Assembly: GCA_035630195.1 (NCBI GenBank)
Contig: DASQLD010000339.1
Coordinates: forward strand, 1-10,173
Reading direction: 5' to 3'
Length of the DNA stretch: 10,173 nt
Source of the DNA: DASQDN01 sp035630195
GTDB lineage: Bacteria; Acidobacteriota; Terriglobia; Bryobacterales; Bryobacteraceae
Made by a program: the position numbers and the translations under genes. The notes beneath the pieces are model-generated. The model was not told the DNA's origin and made no database searches. It saw nothing but the letters and a program-made list of their open reading frames with translations. This document shows, in pieces, positions 1 to 8,500 of the stretch. Positions within the stretch are counted from its first letter, which is position 1; every line of letters starts with the position of its first letter.

Positions 1-1
1 A

Positions 2-1543
2 GGAACGGTTGGCACGGCCGTCAACGATTACAACGCCTACGCTTCATTTCTGCTTGGCCTGCCAAATTCGATGGAACGCCGAACGCGCGTCATCACCGGC
101 TATACACGGACTTGGGCGCACAGTTTGTATGCCCGCGATAAATGGCAGGTGAATCAGCGATTGACCGTGTCGCTCGGTCTGCGCTGGGATTACTTTGGTG
201 TGCCGACGCGGATCGATGGCCAGGGTCTGGAGATCTACGATTTCAACACCGGCCAGTTGAAGATGTGCGGTATCGGCAGCCTGCCGCAGAACTGCGGCTT
301 CTCGATGAGCAAGAAATATTTTGCTCCGCGTGTCGGCGTGGCGTACCGGCCGACGAATAGTTTTGTCATTCGTGCCGGTTACGGCATTTCCTGGGATCCA
401 GTCAATATCGGACGCAATCCGCTGCAAACTTTTCCGATGCTGAGTATCAACACATTCCCGGCGGCGAACAACTATCAGTTCTATGCCCCGATCAGCAGCG
501 GTTTGCCGGCGGTACCGCCTCCGGACTTGGGCAATGGCGTCGTTACGCCTCCCCCTACGGTGTCGCTGGAACTCGCAGATCCGAACTTCAAGCGAAGTTA
601 TATTCAAGCCTGGAACCTGATGCTTGAGAAAGATCTGGGTCATAACTGGGTGGCTGAAGCTGGGTATGTAGGAAACCGGCAGATCAATCTGCAGAACCGC
701 TGGAATTCAAACTACGGCTACATCGGTGGCGGCAATGCGAGCCGCGTGCTCAATGTAAAGTTCGGCCGGACTGCCGATACGAACTTCCACTCGAACGTAG
801 GGGGATTCAAATCCTGGTATGACTCACTGCAGAGCTCATTGCAGCGCCGCTTCTCCGGAGGCTACATGATGCGCTTCACTTACACGTGGTCGAAAGCACT
901 GGGACCGCGCGGCAATGAGAACGGTGTCGATGGTTACACGAACAACACGCCCGAGTACTTTCCTCTGATTGCAAAAGTCGTGCGGAGTTTCGATCACACG
1001 CATACATTCAATGCCATGTCGTCCGTGGAACTGCCATTCGGTCGGGGAAAGAAATACGCGACAGAAGGTTTCGGAGCGATGCTTTTGGGTGGTTGGCAGG
1101 TTAACGGTCTGCTGACGATGTACACGGGCGCTCCGTTCAGCGTGACGTCAGCGGGTGGTTCGTTGAACGCGCCAGGCAACAATCAGACTGCCGACCAGAT
1201 CAAACCCGAGGTTGAGATTATCGGGACACGAGATCTGTGGTTCGACACCACCGCGTATGCTCCGGTAACTGCAGCTCGTTTTGGTACCGGCGGGTGGGAT
1301 CAACTGCGCGGCCCAGGGTTGATCAATCTCGATTTGAGCATCTATCGCGCGTTTCGCGTGACGGAGCGGGTCGGCTTGCAATTCCGTGCGGAGTCGTTCA
1401 ACATGACGAACACGCCCCATTTTGCCAATCCGCGTTCGGACATAAGCGCAACTCAGCCGGGCTTGATCACGGGAGTCCAGAATACAGGGCGTGAGGGCAT
1501 CGACGAACGAATGTTCCGCTTAGGACTGCGGTTGAATTTCTAG
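2..1543 (+). CDS. TonB-dependent receptor, Oar-like, C-terminal part (5' end outside window)
   Basis: This is an outer-membrane beta-barrel receptor that would take up a large substrate using energy passed on by TonB; the substrate cannot be told. The frame is open from base 2, so the ATG at 71 is internal and 513 codons are visible. The visible start, with NAYASFLLGLP, is typical of the barrel of acidobacterial Oar-like receptors. Repeated amphipathic strands follow, for example LSLGLRWDYFGVP-like, FAPRVGVAYRP, YIQAWNLMLEKDL, MMRFTYTWSKALG, LPFGRGKKY, GGWQVNGLLTMYTGAPFSV and LQFRAESFNMTN. It ends in LGLRLNF, an aromatic C-terminus as expected for barrel assembly. Such proteins are usually about 1000-1200 residues, so the N-terminal carboxypeptidase-like domain, the plug and part of the barrel probably lie to the left. 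The family is confident from the sequence pattern; the phylum is inferred. Confidence 0.94.
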   Translation, partial: GTVGTAVNDYNAYASFLLGLPNSMERRTRVITGYTRTWAHSLYARDKWQVNQRLTVSLGLRWDYFGVPTRIDGQGLEIYDFNTGQLKMCGIGSLPQNCGFSMSKKYFAPRVGVAYRPTNSFVIRAGYGISWDPVNIGRNPLQTFPMLSINTFPAANNYQFYAPISSGLPAVPPPDLGNGVVTPPPTVSLELADPNFKRSYIQAWNLMLEKDLGHNWVAEAGYVGNRQINLQNRWNSNYGYIGGGNASRVLNVKFGRTADTNFHSNVGGFKSWYDSLQSSLQRRFSGGYMMRFTYTWSKALGPRGNENGVDGYTNNTPEYFPLIAKVVRSFDHTHTFNAMSSVELPFGRGKKYATEGFGAMLLGGWQVNGLLTMYTGAPFSVTSAGGSLNAPGNNQTADQIKPEVEIIGTRDLWFDTTAYAPVTAARFGTGGWDQLRGPGLINLDLSIYRAFRVTERVGLQFRAESFNMTNTPHFANPRSDISATQPGLITGVQNTGREGIDERMFRLGLRLNF

Positions 1544-1563
1544 TGGAATGCTCAGGAATAGTT

Positions 1564-1578
1564 TGGAGATAGGCTCCA
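1564..1578 (+). promoter_or_regulatory. Small hairpin covering a GGAG in the PEP-CTERM leader
   Basis: TGGAG (1564-1568) and CTCCA (1574-1578) are complementary around a 5-base loop. The GGAG is the only Shine-Dalgarno-like element upstream of the possible starts of the PEP-CTERM gene. A second pair, AGTGGA (1542-1547) with TCCACT (1575-1580), competes for the same bases. No T-run follows, so this is not an obvious terminator. Confidence 0.25.
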
Positions 1579-1613
1579 CTGGTATGCCAACCATGCAACT
1601 CATATTCCGCATT

Positions 1614-2384
1614 ATGCGCAAATCGTTCATCGTCGCTTTGGTGACTGCCTGCGTAAGCATCAGCGCAACTCACGGAGCCGTAGTTAGCATCGTTGGTGAC
1701 GAGGATGCTTTGGGTACCGGCGTCTTTCCGGGAGGCACGCTTCCGGTTGGTCCTTTCGATAACCGATCATCCGCCGAACTAGTGGCGCTGGATGGTTCCC
1801 AAAATACCGATCTTGCAACAAGCTCCAGCGGCGTTGCGTTGGACGCCGAATTTATCCATACGTTTGTACTGATCGGTTTTACGGAGGTTGGAGGGGCTGT
1901 ACTGGAGCTCGGCATCGGCGGTTTGCAGTCCAACGACAGCGATCCGAACACGTCTACCGTCGGTGAGGACGCTCTCCGCATCGACGGTGTGCTCATACCC
2001 GAGGCGTTCGTGGGAATTGATCAGACCCCCCTAGGCTACGGTATTCTCACTGTCCATCTGCCGGGCTTCATCCTTCCGGAATTCCATGACGGCCAGGTTC
2101 GCGTTTCTATCGACCTTAACAGCAACGCAGGTCTTAGCACTTCAACTCGCGTAGAGCCCGTTTTCTACGATTTCAGTCGGCTCACGATAACAGAGATTCC
2201 GGAACCTTCAACCGCTTGGTTAATCGTGGCCGGCGGTTTCCTATTACTAGGACGGAAGCTGAAACACGAAGCTGCGTCTGCGTTTAGGTCCTTCTCGAGG
2301 GGATCTGCTCGATATCGACATCAACTTTGCCCGAGGCGCTTGCCACGGTGTAAGTTGCAGACACGGATAACTCCCTTGTGCTGA
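1614..2384 (+). CDS. Secreted PEP-CTERM sorting-domain protein with C-terminal read-through
   Basis: This is an exported protein of unknown function, expected to be processed by an exosortase and kept at or released from the cell surface. I chose the ATG at 1614 because it gives a clean signal peptide: MRK, then FIVALVTACVSISA, then THGA. Upstream in-frame ATGs at 1548, 1584 and 1593 are possible; only 1584 has a GGAG, 15 bases away. From 1614 the protein is 256 residues. The middle is beta-rich without Cys and resembles lectin-like PEP-CTERM proteins (FDNRSS, GSQNTD, DALRIDGVLI). The sorting signal at 2196-2264 reads IPEPSTAW, a hydrophobic stretch LIVAGGFLLL, then GRKLK. Such proteins normally stop within a few residues of the basic cluster. 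This one runs about 38 residues further, through DNA antisense to the next gene, suggesting a lost stop or frameshift. It starts 70 bases after the receptor gene. Confidence 0.83.
   Translation: MRKSFIVALVTACVSISATHGAVVSIVGDEDALGTGVFPGGTLPVGPFDNRSSAELVALDGSQNTDLATSSSGVALDAEFIHTFVLIGFTEVGGAVLELGIGGLQSNDSDPNTSTVGEDALRIDGVLIPEAFVGIDQTPLGYGILTVHLPGFILPEFHDGQVRVSIDLNSNAGLSTSTRVEPVFYDFSRLTITEIPEPSTAWLIVAGGFLLLGRKLKHEAASAFRSFSRGSARYRHQLCPRRLPRCKLQTRITPLC
2196..2264 (+). other. PEP-CTERM sorting signal
   Basis: The segment codes for a PEP motif, a hydrophobic helix of about 12 residues and a basic cluster (GRKLK). This is the three-part exosortase recognition signal. No exosortase gene lies in the window. 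Confidence 0.85.
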
Positions 2385-5300
2385 CGATTTCGAGAATCCC
2401 AATCGTCAAAGGTAAGGGACCACTCGCAGAGGCTCCGAGCAGCAGTTCCGTGATCCGGCAACAATCGTCCATGGTCGCCGATCCCGCCGGCAAATCAATG
2501 TTGTCCACTGCTTTGCGTTCAACGAATCTGGGCTCACGGCCCACAACGGCTCCGGCGAATACAAGCGGAAGCACGTACTTCCGGATGGGCGCGCTCGTTG
2601 CCCCTGGGTTGTAGATAGCAATTGTCGTCGCATATTTGCCAGGTCGCACTGGCGGTTCACAGCAGGCGTCGTTAGACTGTACGCCGCACAGGAACTTCAC
2701 GCTGTAGCGGAAGAACCTCGGCGTCGGATCAGCTAGCACAACAGGAGGTCTCTCCGGCTGGCCGACCGATATTCCGGGCGGCTGATCTGAGTTCGGGTCC
2801 CAGATTACGCATTGCGTATACGAGCCATCGCCATGGTCGGTAAGTGGGCCGTCAGCATTGCTCCCCGGGGCGCCTGCGACATGCAGCAGATCCGCTCTTC
2901 CAGGTCCGAGATAATTCCCGTACCGATCTCGCGGAGTGAACTTCAAGCAGATGCGTATGCGGCCATCCGGCAGGACCGTTTCCGGGCTCGGCGATACGAT
3001 CGTCGTCCGGGGATCGACACCGACCACCACATACACAGACCACGTGACCTCCCGCTGGGCAACGCAATCATGCCCGTACGTGGCTACCGCATGGAACTTA
3101 TAGGTACCCTCGATGCGCGACAGATCGGGCAGTGGATTCCCGAAAACACCGTCTTCTTCCATTGCTCCGTCGTCGTGGGCGCCGTCGTCGAATAATTCGA
3201 CTGTACTGTTGCTGGTTGGGATCAGCGGACCAGCGCTCGCATTTTCAAGGTCGATAAGCTTTTTGGTCCGAGCGTCGATCATATCGCCGTCCACGTTGCC
3301 GGCTGTGCCCAAACCTTCTGCCGTGAGAATGTTTCCGACACCCTTATCAGGCGATTCGATGTTCACGAAGACCGTGGCGTGCAGGTGATGCCCATGAGGC
3401 GGAGATAACCCGACCAAAGGATTAATAATGTCGCCCGTATAAATCAACCGTTGGACAATCGGATTCAACACTGGTCCACCTTCTACTAAGGTGGATACGA
3501 AGTACTCTGTTGCCGGAGTGGGTGGTGGGAATTCCCCGCCCCCACCCGGCCGGGTGACCTGTACTTGCCAAACACCGTCCTGTTCGCCCGCGAAGGGAAG
3601 CGGGATACGAAGATGAGCCCAACTGCTGCCCGAAGCTGCCACAACCCCAGGACTGAAGGAAGTTACTGTCGATCCGCCGGGACTCACGAGGCTCAGTAGA
3701 AGGTCTGCGCTGAGGTTGTCCCAGCCGAGAATCGCGGTGAGCATGGTTTCGCCGCACACTCTTACGTCGATCGGTGGCGCCGACATCACTCCCGCCGCCA
3801 GTGAAAACTGCGGATCGAGCGACGTTCCGAAGTTAAAGATGTTGCCAAAGGCGAGGGCGAAGTACTTCTTCAGCGAAAGGCCTTCTTCGGCGCGCCAGTA
3901 GATCCCGCGGTGTTCGCGAGCCAGCCGGGTGAGCCTTGGCCCGTCAAGAGTCGCTTCTGTGCCGAATCCGATGACGTTCAGAACAGCCGAACCGAGTGAA
4001 GCTTCTCCGGTCTCGATTGTCGGGTCCGTATTCTGCAATCCATCTGTCAGCAGAAGCACCGACCGACTGTTTGCGGATGGGCTCGAGGGCGGAAACAAAG
4101 TCGATGCAGTCTGAAGACCACCGCCTATCGTAGTGTTTCCTCCTGCAACAATGGAATCGATTAGACCCGGCTCCGGCGGACCAATCAACGTACCCTTCGT
4201 TCCTGCATTGACAGCGGCAAGCGGGAAGTCTGAGGAAGGCGTCGTGCTAAACGTCACCAATCCGACGCGGTGCGTTTTATCTGTGCGCAACAGGCTGACA
4301 AACAATTCAGTTGCCCGCTTGGCTTGCTCGAGCTTGGTTTCGGGTGTCCCGAAGCCTGGGAGACTCATGCTTCCTGATTTGTCAAAAACCAAGACAACAT
4401 CCACATCCTTGAGCGGAGCTGGGGCTTCGGCGATATCTGCAATCATTGCCAGCGAACTTGTGCCCCATTCCCACTGACTGAGGTTGGCAACAATACGGCC
4501 GGCTGAATCGAAAATGGATGAGCCAGAACTGCCGTTGTCGATATCGCAGTTGAAGTAGACGCGCCCTCCGGGATCGTCCGCAGGTATAGGAAGCACTTTG
4601 CAGTTGGGATCGACCGGATAACGAGAGATCTTCTTGATTGCTCCGCGCGGGTGATGAACGATGAATAGCGGCTCCCCTTCGGGCGGAGTGTCCGGCCGTA
4701 AGGGCACGATGGGAAGTCCCAGGCCAGCGGGCGGCGTGACCATCTGGATCACACAGTAATCGATCTCAAACGCGATGAACTTGGATTTGATTACGCGAAG
4801 AAGTTTGTGGAACTTGGGATTGTAGCCGCCTGGACGAGCGCCTGCGCAATCAGTCTGAAAGTCGAAGGTGATAGCGCCGGTCCGCACCTCGGCGTCCGTA
4901 GAAACGCAATGACCCGCTGTGACGAGCAGGTCCGGACCAATCAACGTAGCTGTGCAACTGGACAGGTGATCTCCATCTACAACAATGTAAATACCGACGC
5001 TTCGTGCAGTGTTCAACATCACTGCTTCCGATATACAAGCGATGTTCTCCCAAGTTGGATCGCTGCCGGGCGGGAACTTGCCGCCTGCATACTGCGCCGC
5101 TGGCGAGTGCTCCGCATAGGGCGAGTTCAGAAGGAACACGTCCGTGTTGGTATTGGCTATCCCTCCGCTAGCCATCGCCTCTCCGCGGCCATACTGATCG
5201 AGAGTGACGTGACCGCCGCCACCCCCAACACGTACGTAACGAATGGTGATCGGCTGATCACCGCGAGCGGGTCGCGACCAGAAATCCGGCCCCCACGCGC

Positions 5301-5508
5301 TCGTATAGATATCCGTGTCGTAGCCGAGATCGACTTCGAGCCTGTCGCTGGCCGGCAGTGATGCTCCATTGAAGTGGAGCATCACGAACCTGGCTAGCGG
5401 GTCGACGGGAAACGTTCTTTCCCAAACATTCGGGCTAGTCTCAGGACCCGCATCCGGGCCGATGTCCATCGGTGGAAACGAAAGGACCGATCCTAAGCGA
5501 TGACTCAT
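2284..5508 (-). CDS. Trypsin-like protease / VWA / beta-sandwich multidomain protein (second paralogue)
   Basis: The protein has 1074 residues and was not recognised as a named protein. Domains in order: N-terminal beta domain (about 1-155); trypsin-fold serine protease (about 160-355) with His200 in TAGHC, Asp250 in EIDY and Ser328 in NGSSGSS, plus HHPRGAIKK as in lysyl-endopeptidase-like enzymes; VWA (about 366-555) with MIDAS residues Asp376-x-Ser378-x-Ser380, Thr459 and Asp489; a jelly-roll or P-domain-like sandwich (about 575-655); a domain with an acidic DDG...DDG...DG loop (about 690-830); a filamin-like repeat (about 840-905, PRDRYGNYLGPG); and the C-terminal module shared by the cluster (935-1070). 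Cys185 and Cys201 match the conserved chymotrypsin disulfide. No signal peptide or membrane segment is seen. The start is firm: an in-frame TAG lies two codons upstream, with AGAGGT in front. Residues needed for proteolysis and metal binding are intact, so it is probably active; target and location are unknown. Confidence 0.93.
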   Translation of the reverse strand: MSHRLGSVLSFPPMDIGPDAGPETSPNVWERTFPVDPLARFVMLHFNGASLPASDRLEVDLGYDTDIYTSAWGPDFWSRPARGDQPITIRYVRVGGGGGHVTLDQYGRGEAMASGGIANTNTDVFLLNSPYAEHSPAAQYAGGKFPPGSDPTWENIACISEAVMLNTARSVGIYIVVDGDHLSSCTATLIGPDLLVTAGHCVSTDAEVRTGAITFDFQTDCAGARPGGYNPKFHKLLRVIKSKFIAFEIDYCVIQMVTPPAGLGLPIVPLRPDTPPEGEPLFIVHHPRGAIKKISRYPVDPNCKVLPIPADDPGGRVYFNCDIDNGSSGSSIFDSAGRIVANLSQWEWGTSSLAMIADIAEAPAPLKDVDVVLVFDKSGSMSLPGFGTPETKLEQAKRATELFVSLLRTDKTHRVGLVTFSTTPSSDFPLAAVNAGTKGTLIGPPEPGLIDSIVAGGNTTIGGGLQTASTLFPPSSPSANSRSVLLLTDGLQNTDPTIETGEASLGSAVLNVIGFGTEATLDGPRLTRLAREHRGIYWRAEEGLSLKKYFALAFGNIFNFGTSLDPQFSLAAGVMSAPPIDVRVCGETMLTAILGWDNLSADLLLSLVSPGGSTVTSFSPGVVAASGSSWAHLRIPLPFAGEQDGVWQVQVTRPGGGGEFPPPTPATEYFVSTLVEGGPVLNPIVQRLIYTGDIINPLVGLSPPHGHHLHATVFVNIESPDKGVGNILTAEGLGTAGNVDGDMIDARTKKLIDLENASAGPLIPTSNSTVELFDDGAHDDGAMEEDGVFGNPLPDLSRIEGTYKFHAVATYGHDCVAQREVTWSVYVVVGVDPRTTIVSPSPETVLPDGRIRICLKFTPRDRYGNYLGPGRADLLHVAGAPGSNADGPLTDHGDGSYTQCVIWDPNSDQPPGISVGQPERPPVVLADPTPRFFRYSVKFLCGVQSNDACCEPPVRPGKYATTIAIYNPGATSAPIRKYVLPLVFAGAVVGREPRFVERKAVDNIDLPAGSATMDDCCRITELLLGASASGPLPLTIGILEIVSTRELSVSATYTVASASGKVDVDIEQIPSRRT
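3475..3495 (-). other. Perfect 8-bp inverted repeat inside the second paralogue
   Basis: TCCACCTT (3475-3482) and AAGGTGGA (3488-3495) pair around a 5-base loop. It lies within coding sequence between two predicted beta domains. No T-run follows on either strand. Confidence 0.4.
5358..5385 (-). other. Perfect 11-bp inverted repeat inside the second paralogue
   Basis: GTGATGCTCCA (5358-5368) and TGGAGCATCAC (5375-5385) are exact complements around a 6-base loop. The element starts about 120 bases into the gene and would form a strong mRNA hairpin. The matching place in the other paralogue (near 8671-8694) has no such pairing. Confidence 0.6.
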
Positions 5509-5514
5509 ATACTA

Positions 5515-5520
5515 ACCTCT
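5515..5520 (-). promoter_or_regulatory. Ribosome binding site of the second paralogue
   Basis: AGAGGT on the minus strand lies six bases before the ATG at 5508, inside the 19-base gap after the preceding gene. This supports both the start and operon translation. Confidence 0.7.
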
Positions 5521-5527
5521 CGATTCC

Positions 5528-8500
5528 TCACCTGGAGCGTCTGCCAGGGATCTGCTCAACGTCAATATCAACTGATCCGGACTTGGAATCCGCGACCGTA
5601 TATACCGCGCTGATGTTTAACGGATATCTGCTTATGATTTCCAGAAAGCCGATACTTATCGGCATAGCCGAACCGGTAGGAGCGCCCAGTAGAAGCTCCG
5701 TGATGCGGCAGCAATCATCCATGGTGGCTGTGTGGGGCGGCAGAACAATCCGGTCCGACGCGCGCCGATGAGCGAATCTCGGCTCGCGACCTGCTGCAGC
5801 TCCGGCAAACACCACGGGGATTACATGCTTTTCGATCTTCACTTCCCGATCAAGGTAATTGTGAATATTGATCTCAGTCGCGTAAACGCCTGGCCGTACC
5901 GGCACGCAGTGGCAACCGCATTCGCCCTGCACTCCGCACAGGAACTTGACGACATATATATATCGCTCAAAGCCCTCAGGGACTGGTAGCGGAAAAATGG
6001 ACGGCGGTCGGTCGGGTTGGGTCACGATTACACCAGGGGGAAGGGGCGCGTCGGGATCCCAGCACAACTCGAACTGGTACGAACCATTGCCGATGTCAGT
6101 CACTGCGCCCGTAATTGAACTCCCCGGTTGGCCGGCGAGTTCAAACGAATCGCTGCGTCCCGGCCCCAGATAGTTACCGTAGCGATCGCGAGGCGTGATG
6201 GTGGTACGGAGTCGCACGCATCCGCCAGGTCCGTCGCCGACCGGAGTCGTCACGACAATCGTGTTGCCCGGGTCGATGCCGACAGAAACATAGGTTGACC
6301 AGAATGTTTCGCGTGTCCCGACGCAATCGTGACCATAGGAGGCCCTTGCGTGGAATGAATAGTTGCCTTCGTGGCGCAGCAGATCGGGCAAAGGATTGCC
6401 GTAGATGCCATCGGGCTCCAGAGCGCCGTCGCCATCGCGATCTCCATCATCGAAGAGCTCGAAGGTATCGGTTGCGGTACTAATCAGGGTTCCGCCCGCT
6501 TCCTGCTCGAGTTGTACGAGAGTTGTGGACCGGGCATCGAGCTGATCGCCATCGACAATGATCGGCGGCCGCAGACCGGAACCGGTTAGAATGTTGCCCG
6601 TTCCGTTGGTCGGATGCTCGATATCAACCTGAACCGAACCTGATACCTTGTACCCGGCCGGGTAACGCAACACGATCTGCGGGTTGAGTATGTCTCCGGT
6701 ATAGTAGCGGCGCCCCGGATCGAACGGCTTCATGTAGGGGCCGCCATCAACCGTAGTCGTCACGAAATAGCGCTCTTCCGGTAAAAGCGCGGGGAACTCT
6801 CCGTCGCCGGCATCTCGAGTTACCTGGAACTGCCATACGCCCTCGCGCTCGCCATTGAATGGCAATTGCAACCGGAAGTAGACCCAGGTATCTCCTGACG
6901 ACGCGAAGACTCCGGGCGTCGTACGAACCAGCGTGTTTCCAGCGGGCGTGATCAGATTCAGAATCAGCGACTCAGAACTGCTCTGCCAGCTCAACACCAC
7001 AGTGATCGATTCCTCATCGCACACATGCAGAGGCATCGGTGACATCAACGCTGACCCGGCAGGAAACACGAAGAAGGGGTCAAGCGAGATTCCAGTCTGA
7101 AAAATGTTGCCAAAGCACAACACAAAGAACTTCTTTAGCGCGAGGCCTTCGCCGGCTCGAGTGTAGATGCCTCGATGATCCCTCGCAACGCGAGTGAGCA
7201 GCGGTCCATCCAACTGTCCTTCCGTCCCGAACCCGATAACGCAGAGTCGAGTGTTACCAAGTTCGCCCTCTACCTCCGCAATCATCGGAGGTGTGTTTTG
7301 CAGACCGTCTGTGAGCAGCAGAATCGCAGGCGTGTTGGAACTTGGGCTTCCAATCAATTGCTGGCGCCCTTCTCGTAGGCCGCCGCCGATGGTGGTCATT
7401 GCATCGGGAGTAATTCCGCCTATATCCCCTGAGTTGCGTGCCGGCGGAGGTCCGATAAGGGTGTCTTTGTTTGCGGCGATGGGCGCCAACGTCGTCGTCG
7501 TTGCAGCGGTTGTGCTAAAGGTCACGAGGCCCGCCCGGTGCGTTCTGTCCGTTCGCAGCAGATCGACGAACAAGGCAGCGGCCGAACGTGCTTCTTCGAT
7601 CTTGGCGACTCCGGACAAGCCAGTAAGACTCATACTTCCCGAGCGGTCAAAGACGATGACAACATCTACGTCCGTCGGCGGCGGGGGAGCCGTAGCCATG
7701 TCGATGAGGATGTCGCGTGCAGCCTGCGCGCCGTTTCCCGGCGAGCAGCCGCCCGACCAGTCGTTGACCCCGATAATACGCCCTGACAAGTCGAACAGAG
7801 GCGACCCCGAGCTGCCGTTATCGAGGTCGCCACCGAAGCGGATTACTGCGCCGGAGTTTGACTTCACAACGCATTCGGGATCGCTGCTGCGCTGTGAAAC
7901 CTTCTTGGCTGCGCCGCGCGGGTGGTGAATGAGGAAAACCTCTTCGCCTATAGGCGGAAGATCCGCGCGGATGGGTAATGGCGACACACCCAATCCCGCC
8001 GGCGGTGTTTCCATTTGAATGATCGCGTAATCCAGCCCGGTCCCGGGCGCCAACCCAGGCCCCGTACCTGAAATAGCCCAACCCGACTTAACCAATCGCT
8101 CGAGTTTGTGAAATTTAGGGTTGTAACCGCCCGGCCGATTGCCGAACTCGTCGGTCTGATAGTCGAGAGTGAAGGAGCCAGATGCGACTTCCGTGCCCTC
8201 CTCCAGGCAATGGGCGGCGGTGAGAATCAGATCCGGACCAATCAAAGCGGCGGAGCAGCTTGATACCTGGCCGTGACCTACTTCGAGAAACATCCCGGTT
8301 CGCGTCGCGACATCTCTCATTACGCCCGCCGGTAGGGTGGCTACATTGTCCCAATCGCGCGCGCCCGGCGGGCACACTCCACCTGGATTGAAGTAGGGCG
8401 GATCAACGTACGCCGCCCCATCGATCATGTACACGTCTCCGTTAGCGTTGTCGCCGGGACCCCCGTCGTCCGTGATTCCTTCGCCGCGGCCATACTCGGT

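Noticed and set aside
44..643. Minus-strand open frame (199 codons) opposite the TonB receptor
   Set aside because: The plus frame has clear barrel motifs throughout; the antisense product is Arg/His-rich with no recognisable domain or ribosome binding site.
7194..7928. Long plus-strand open frame (244 codons) across the first paralogue
   Set aside because: It is antisense to the protease and VWA domains, whose catalytic motifs are intact; its protein is low-complexity Ser/Pro/Arg with no motif. Such shadows are common opposite GC-rich genes.
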